64,000 nucleotides of DNA. Source: Peptostreptococcaceae bacterium VA2 (lineage in GTDB: Bacteria; Bacillota; Clostridia; Peptostreptococcales; Peptostreptococcaceae). Location of the stretch: contig JMMB01000007.1 in NCBI GenBank assembly GCA_000686145.1, forward strand, positions 3,038,001 to 3,102,000. Reading direction: 5' to 3'. The notes under the pieces are model-generated. The model was not told where the DNA came from. It worked only from the letters and a program-made list of their open reading frames with translations, and ran no database searches. A program made the position numbers and the translations under genes. This document shows, piece after piece, positions 60,214 through 64,000 of this stretch (positions are counted from its first letter, which is position 1; each line of letters opens with the position of its first letter).

Positions 60214-60383
60214 ATATCGTTTTTATTTTTTAATTTATGATAAAAACATAGAAATATGAACAAAATATATAGCTATATATCAAAGAAAAAATAAATCAAT
60301 AAAGTATTTATTCTTAATTCTATATAAAAAAAATAATTTTAAGTTTACAATATAAATAAAGTAACTAATTAGGATGTGATTGT

Positions 60384-61061
60384 ATGACTTATTCAAATAA
60401 AGAATTATATTTCAAAGATAACTTGCCATTTTTCAATAATTTATCTGAAGATGAACTCAAAGGTCTTATTTCTGCAAGTTATATACAAAAATATAGTAAG
60501 GGTGAACTAGTTCATTCCAAAAATTCAACGTGTACTGGAATTGTATTGGTTTTAAGTGGACAACTTAGAAGTTTTATGTCTTCAAACTTCGGAAAAGAAA
60601 TTACACTTTTTAGGTTATTTGAGCGTGATATTTGTATGCTATCGTCATCATGCGTATATCAAAATCTTACTTATGATATAAATCTTCAAGCAGAAAAAGA
60701 TTGTACTGTTATAGTAATTGATAGTAAGTTTTTTAAAGAACTTTCTAATAAAAATATTAGCATTCAAAACTTCTTGCTTACTTTGACTCAAGATAAGTTA
60801 TCTGAAATTATGTGGGTGCTTGAGCAAGTAGTATTTTTTAATTTAGACAATAGATTAGCTAATTTTTTAATAAACCAATATTATTTAAATGACTCTATAA
60901 ATATTAATATGACACACGATACTATTGCTAATAATTTAGGTTCCGCTAGAGAAGTTATAAGCCGCATGCTTAAGAAATTTGAAAATGACCAGATAGTTGA
61001 AGTTTCAAGAGGAAATATAAAAATAATCGACCTTGAAAAATTAAAATTATTAAGTGAATAA
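60384..61061 (+). CDS. Crp/Fnr-family transcription regulator
   Basis: 225 residues: cyclic-nucleotide-binding-like beta barrel (residues 15-125, YSKGELVHSKNSTCTGIVLVLSGQLR, ITLFRLFERDICMLSSSCV), dimer helix and a winged helix (NMTHDTIANNLGSAREVISRMLKKFENDQ). Two cysteines in the sensor (residues 48 and 88/93 region) could sense redox or sulfur; there is no FNR-type N-terminal cysteine cluster. Its divergent neighbour is the probable target. Confidence 0.9.
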   Translation: MTYSNKELYFKDNLPFFNNLSEDELKGLISASYIQKYSKGELVHSKNSTCTGIVLVLSGQLRSFMSSNFGKEITLFRLFERDICMLSSSCVYQNLTYDINLQAEKDCTVIVIDSKFFKELSNKNISIQNFLLTLTQDKLSEIMWVLEQVVFFNLDNRLANFLINQYYLNDSININMTHDTIANNLGSAREVISRMLKKFENDQIVEVSRGNIKIIDLEKLKLLSE

Positions 61062-61073
61062 GCAAAACAAATA

Positions 61074-61119
61074 GAGGTAGTATTTCAAAATGAACTTAAT
61101 CATTAAGATATACTACCTC
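61074..61119. terminator. Hairpin between crp-like gene and phoU
   Basis: GAGGTAGTAT (61074-61083) and ATACTACCTC (61110-61119) are perfect 10-bp complements with a 26-base loop, between two convergent genes. The U-run is weak on both strands. Confidence 0.5.
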
Positions 61120-61146
61120 ATTAATTTTGAAACCAAAATATAACAT

Positions 61147-61800
61147 TTATCCTATTTCTACCATATCTCCATCTATTGCATATATTACTTTTTCACATAC
61201 ATTTGTAATATGGTCACCCGTTCTTTCTAAATATCTTCCTACAAATAAAAGCCTTACACCTTGAGTTATTGTACCCTTTTTTTCATTCATTACTTTTAAA
61301 CAATCTATATGAATTTGGTCATATAAATCATCTATTTTATCATCTCTTGAAGCAATTTCATAACATAATCTTGCATCTTCATTTTCTAATGCTATTGAAA
61401 CATCAGCAAGCATATTTTTGCATTCTTGAGCCATTTTAGGAATATCTACTAATGATTTTATGTATTCCTCATTGCCTATTTTTAAAGTTTCTAATGCTAT
61501 ATTTACTGCATAATCTCCTATTCGTTCTAATTCTATGGCTATATTACCTAATGCATATATATATCTTAAATCCTTAGCCATTGGTTGTCTTAAAGCTATT
61601 AATTCTATACTTCTATCTCTTATATATTCTCTTAGTTTATCTATTTCATCATCTTTTTCTATAATTTTTCTAGATCCTTCTAAGTCTTTTTTTACCATAC
61701 AATCAACTGAATTTGATATTGCTTCTTCACATCTACCTATCATAGTGATAGTATATTGCTTTAGCGTATTTATGCTTAATTCTAAGTTTGTATTAACCAT
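61147..61800 (-). CDS. phoU: Phosphate transport regulator PhoU
   Basis: 217 residues forming the two three-helix bundles of PhoU. The metal-binding repeats are visible as EKDDEIDKLREYIRDRSI and ASRDDKIDDLYDQIHID, with IELERIGDYAVNIA and RYLERTGDHITNVCE. It damps the phosphate two-component system through PstSCAB. It ends the pst operon. Confidence 0.96.
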   Translation of the reverse strand: MVNTNLELSINTLKQYTITMIGRCEEAISNSVDCMVKKDLEGSRKIIEKDDEIDKLREYIRDRSIELIALRQPMAKDLRYIYALGNIAIELERIGDYAVNIALETLKIGNEEYIKSLVDIPKMAQECKNMLADVSIALENEDARLCYEIASRDDKIDDLYDQIHIDCLKVMNEKKGTITQGVRLLFVGRYLERTGDHITNVCEKVIYAIDGDMVEIG

Positions 61801-61831
61801 CTCAAAACCCCTTTTTATTATTCTTTTTAGT

Positions 61832-62593
61832 TTATCCGAATCTTCCTGTTATATAATCTTCTGTACGTTTATCATCTGGATTTGTAAACATAGTTTTAGT
61901 GTCGCTAAATTCTACTACTTCTCCATTTAAGAAAAATGCTGTTTCATCAGATATACGAGCAGCTTGTTGCATGTTATGAGTAACTATAACTATTGTATAA
62001 TTATCTTTTAAAGACTCTATTAATTCTTCCACCTTAGAAGTTGATATTGGGTCTAATGCTGATGTAGGCTCATCCATAAGTATAACTTCTGGCTTCATAG
62101 CTATCGCTCTAGCTATACATATACGTTGTTGTTGACCCCCTGATAAACCTAAGGCAGATGATTTTAATCTATCTTTAACCTCATCCCATATAGCAGCTCC
62201 TTTTAAACTTTCTTCTACTATTTTATCTAACCTCTTCTTATCCTTTATACCCTGTGTACGAGGTCCATATGATACATTATCATATATACTCATTGGGAAT
62301 GGATTTGGCTTTTGGAACACCATACCCACTTTAGTTCTTAATTTTATAACATCATTACTCTTATATATATCTTCACCGTCAACCTCTATTTGTCCTTTTA
62401 TAGTTACATTTTCTATAAGGTCATTCATTCTGTTTAGAGTTCTTAAAAATGTTGATTTTCCACATCCTGAAGGTCCTATCAATGCAGTTACTTTTTTTTC
62501 TTTTATATCCATTTTTATATTTTTTAAAGCTTGATTATCTCCGTAAAATAAATCTAACTTATTTATACTTAATTTTATATTATTTGAATTCAT
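61832..62593 (-). CDS. pstB: Phosphate ABC transporter ATPase
   Basis: 253 residues: Walker [11 protein letters not shown]-loop [20 protein letters not shown] typical of PstB, signature [15 protein letters not shown], Walker [15 protein letters not shown]-loop VTHN. Imports phosphate with PstA and PstC. It lies 21 bases after pstA. Confidence 0.98.
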   Translation of the reverse strand: MNSNNIKLSINKLDLFYGDNQALKNIKMDIKEKKVTALIGPSGCGKSTFLRTLNRMNDLIENVTIKGQIEVDGEDIYKSNDVIKLRTKVGMVFQKPNPFPMSIYDNVSYGPRTQGIKDKKRLDKIVEESLKGAAIWDEVKDRLKSSALGLSGGQQQRICIARAIAMKPEVILMDEPTSALDPISTSKVEELIESLKDNYTIVIVTHNMQQAARISDETAFFLNGEVVEFSDTKTMFTNPDDKRTEDYITGRFG

Positions 62594-62614
62594 TTTTACA
62601 CCTCATAAAATTTA

Positions 62615-63439
62615 TTAATAGTTTGCTTTATTTAATTTCTTTGCTATAACCTTAGCTATCGTATTTAATAATAAAACCATTATTATTAGTACAATCCCTA
62701 TGCTTGCTGCTCCTGATATATCGCCTTTTTCTTTTGTTAATAAATATGCGTGAACAGTCAAAGTTCTTGCACTATCAAATATTCCACCAGGCATTTGAGC
62801 TACTGTTCCAGCAGTTAATAATATTGCTGCCGATTCTCCTATGACACGCCCAACCGATAATATAAGCCCTGATAATATACCAGGTATCGCACTTGGTAAT
62901 ACAACCTTATATAGTGTTTGAAACTTAGTTGAACCTAAAGCTAATGATGCTTCTCTATAACTTTGCGGTACTGTTTTTAATGCTTCTTCTGTAGTTCTAA
63001 TTATTACTGGTAATATTATGATTGCTACTGTAAGAGATCCCGATAATATTGAATACCCCATACCTAATGTAACTACAAAGAATATTCCTCCAAATAATCC
63101 GTATATTATTGATGGTATTCCTGCCAAACTTTCAGTTGCAAATCTTATTGCTGTTACCATCTTTCCTTTTTTAGCATACTCTTGTAAATAAATTGCTGCT
63201 AGTACTCCTATTGGAGTTGCTACCGCTATTGAAAGTGCTACCGTATATAATGTAGTAACTATCATAGGTAATATTCCACCATCTCCTGATGATGAATAAT
63301 CACTAAATAAGAAAGTTGGGTTTATGCCATCTATTCCTTGTATAAATATATATCCAACTATTACTACTAATGTAGTAACTGTAAATGCCGCTGATAAATA
63401 AACTAATAATTTTAATATGTTTTCCTTTAACTTTCTCAT
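62615..63439 (-). CDS. pstA: Phosphate ABC transporter permease PstA
   Basis: 274 residues, six helices: N-terminal helix (13-35), YTVALSIAVATPIGVLAAIYLQEYAKKGK, ATESLAGIPSIIYGLFGG and the EAA-like EALKTVPQSYREASLALGSTKFQT. One base separates it from pstC. Confidence 0.97.
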   Translation of the reverse strand: MRKLKENILKLLVYLSAAFTVTTLVVIVGYIFIQGIDGINPTFLFSDYSSSGDGGILPMIVTTLYTVALSIAVATPIGVLAAIYLQEYAKKGKMVTAIRFATESLAGIPSIIYGLFGGIFFVVTLGMGYSILSGSLTVAIIILPVIIRTTEEALKTVPQSYREASLALGSTKFQTLYKVVLPSAIPGILSGLILSVGRVIGESAAILLTAGTVAQMPGGIFDSARTLTVHAYLLTKEKGDISGAASIGIVLIIMVLLLNTIAKVIAKKLNKANY

Positions 63440-63440
63440 A

Positions 63441-64000
63441 CTAATCTACCGCCTTGTTTGAAAGTTTGTTTAATACTATATTTAATATTAATATAAATGT
63501 GAATAATACAACTCCTGTTGCAAATAGCATCTCTTGATGAGTTCCAAATGCATATCCCATTTCTAACGCTATGTTAGTAGTAAGAGGTCTTACACTATCC
63601 ATTATAGATGTTGGCATTACCGGTGAATTCCCTGCTACAAGTATTACTGCCATAGTTTCACCTAATGCTCTACCTACACCTAATACAACTGCCGCTAATA
63701 TTCCAGATTTTGCAGCCGGTAATACAACTTTAAATATAGTTTCTATTTTTGAAGCACCTAGTGCTAATGACCCTTCTTTAAACGCTTTTGGCACTGCTTT
63801 TATAGCAGTTTCTGATACTGATATTATTGTTGGTAACATCATTACTGCTAAAACAATTATTACTGCAAAAAGACTTTGACCTTTTGGAAGGTTAAATACA
63901 TTTTGTATAGTCGGCACTATAACTGCTAATCCAAATACTCCATATAAAACTGATGGTATACCTGCTAATAATTCTACTGCTGGTGATATTATTTTAGCTA
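63441..64000 (-). CDS. pstC: Phosphate ABC transporter permease PstC, N-terminal part cut by window edge
   Basis: About 186 C-terminal residues of the permease. The frame continues through the right edge (AKIISPAVELLAGIPSVLYGVFGLAV...), so the GTG at 63917 is not the start. ELLAGIPSVLYG, ETAIKAVPKAFKEGSLALGASKIET and ALGETMAVILVAGN are family motifs. The upstream pstS gene and any Pho-type promoter are outside the window. Confidence 0.96.
   Translation of the reverse strand, partial: AKIISPAVELLAGIPSVLYGVFGLAVIVPTIQNVFNLPKGQSLFAVIIVLAVMMLPTIISVSETAIKAVPKAFKEGSLALGASKIETIFKVVLPAAKSGILAAVVLGVGRALGETMAVILVAGNSPVMPTSIMDSVRPLTTNIALEMGYAFGTHQEMLFATGVVLFTFILILNIVLNKLSNKAVD

Noticed and set aside
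63441-63917. Short pstC beginning at the GTG at 63917
   Set aside because: The frame is open to the window edge and the upstream residues match the conserved PstC segment ELLAGIPSVLYG.

Overview
The window is AT-rich, single-replicon bacterial DNA from an anaerobic, spore-forming, low-GC Firmicute. I place it in the Peptostreptococcaceae (the Clostridioides / Paraclostridium / Romboutsia group). The reasons are two alpha/beta small acid-soluble spore proteins, polysaccharide deacetylases, a cggR-gap-pgk-tpiA-gpmI cluster next to rpoN, a T-box in front of valS, and a sigma-54-controlled cysteine desulfidase pair. The genus is an inference from gene content. No rRNA, tRNA, transposase, integrase or CRISPR array was seen.

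Layout. 0-6.7 kb: glycolytic operon (all minus strand) headed by the repressor gene cggR with a recognisable promoter and operator, preceded by rpoN. 6.7-8.6 kb: hslO, a methyltransferase and a SASP gene. 8.8-13.6 kb: an M20 amidohydrolase divergent from asd-dapA-dapB-dapH, together a probable acetyl-type diaminopimelate/lysine pathway. 13.6-29.7 kb: the accessory region. It holds two tandem copies of a 7.2-7.4 kb module: LytTR response regulator, AgrC-like GHKL kinase, large FtsX permease, ABC ATPase, decayed ABC/permease fragments, DUF4397 protein. A kinase remnant and a 33-bp perfect inverted repeat lie at its left edge. 29.7-36.7 kb: a VOC protein, hpt, a cysteine desulfidase (cdsB-like) with a textbook sigma-54 promoter, its presumed activator (cdsR-like), a previously uncalled 45-residue membrane peptide, a methyltransferase-like protein, an OB-fold protein and a polysaccharide deacetylase. 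36.8-40.7 kb: small sporulation-type genes, a DUF4364 protein, a beta-propeller protein, a TSCPD protein and folC. 40.8-46.0 kb: a third, unrelated-in-sequence ABC/FtsX pair divergent from its own GHKL kinase and LytTR regulator. 46-57.5 kb: peptide transporter, aminopeptidase P, PH-domain protein, valS with T-box, second deacetylase, FUSC-like membrane protein, glutamate dehydrogenase, C_GCAxxG_C_C protein. 57.6-61.1 kb: a four-domain sulfur-handling CoA-disulfide-reductase-like fusion divergent from a Crp/Fnr regulator. 61.1-64 kb: phoU-pstB-pstA-pstC, running off the right edge.

How the parts fit. rpoN, the CdsR-like activator, the sigma-54 promoter and the desulfidase form a circuit that can be read within one window. 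The tandem module looks like a peptide- or antibiotic-responsive sensing/efflux unit. In both copies a 21-bp-period direct repeat sits exactly 12 bp upstream of the -35 of the permease operon, the expected geometry for a LytTR regulator. One copy has lost its kinase to a single nonsense codon. The DUF4397 protein has stayed almost identical in both copies while neighbouring genes decayed.
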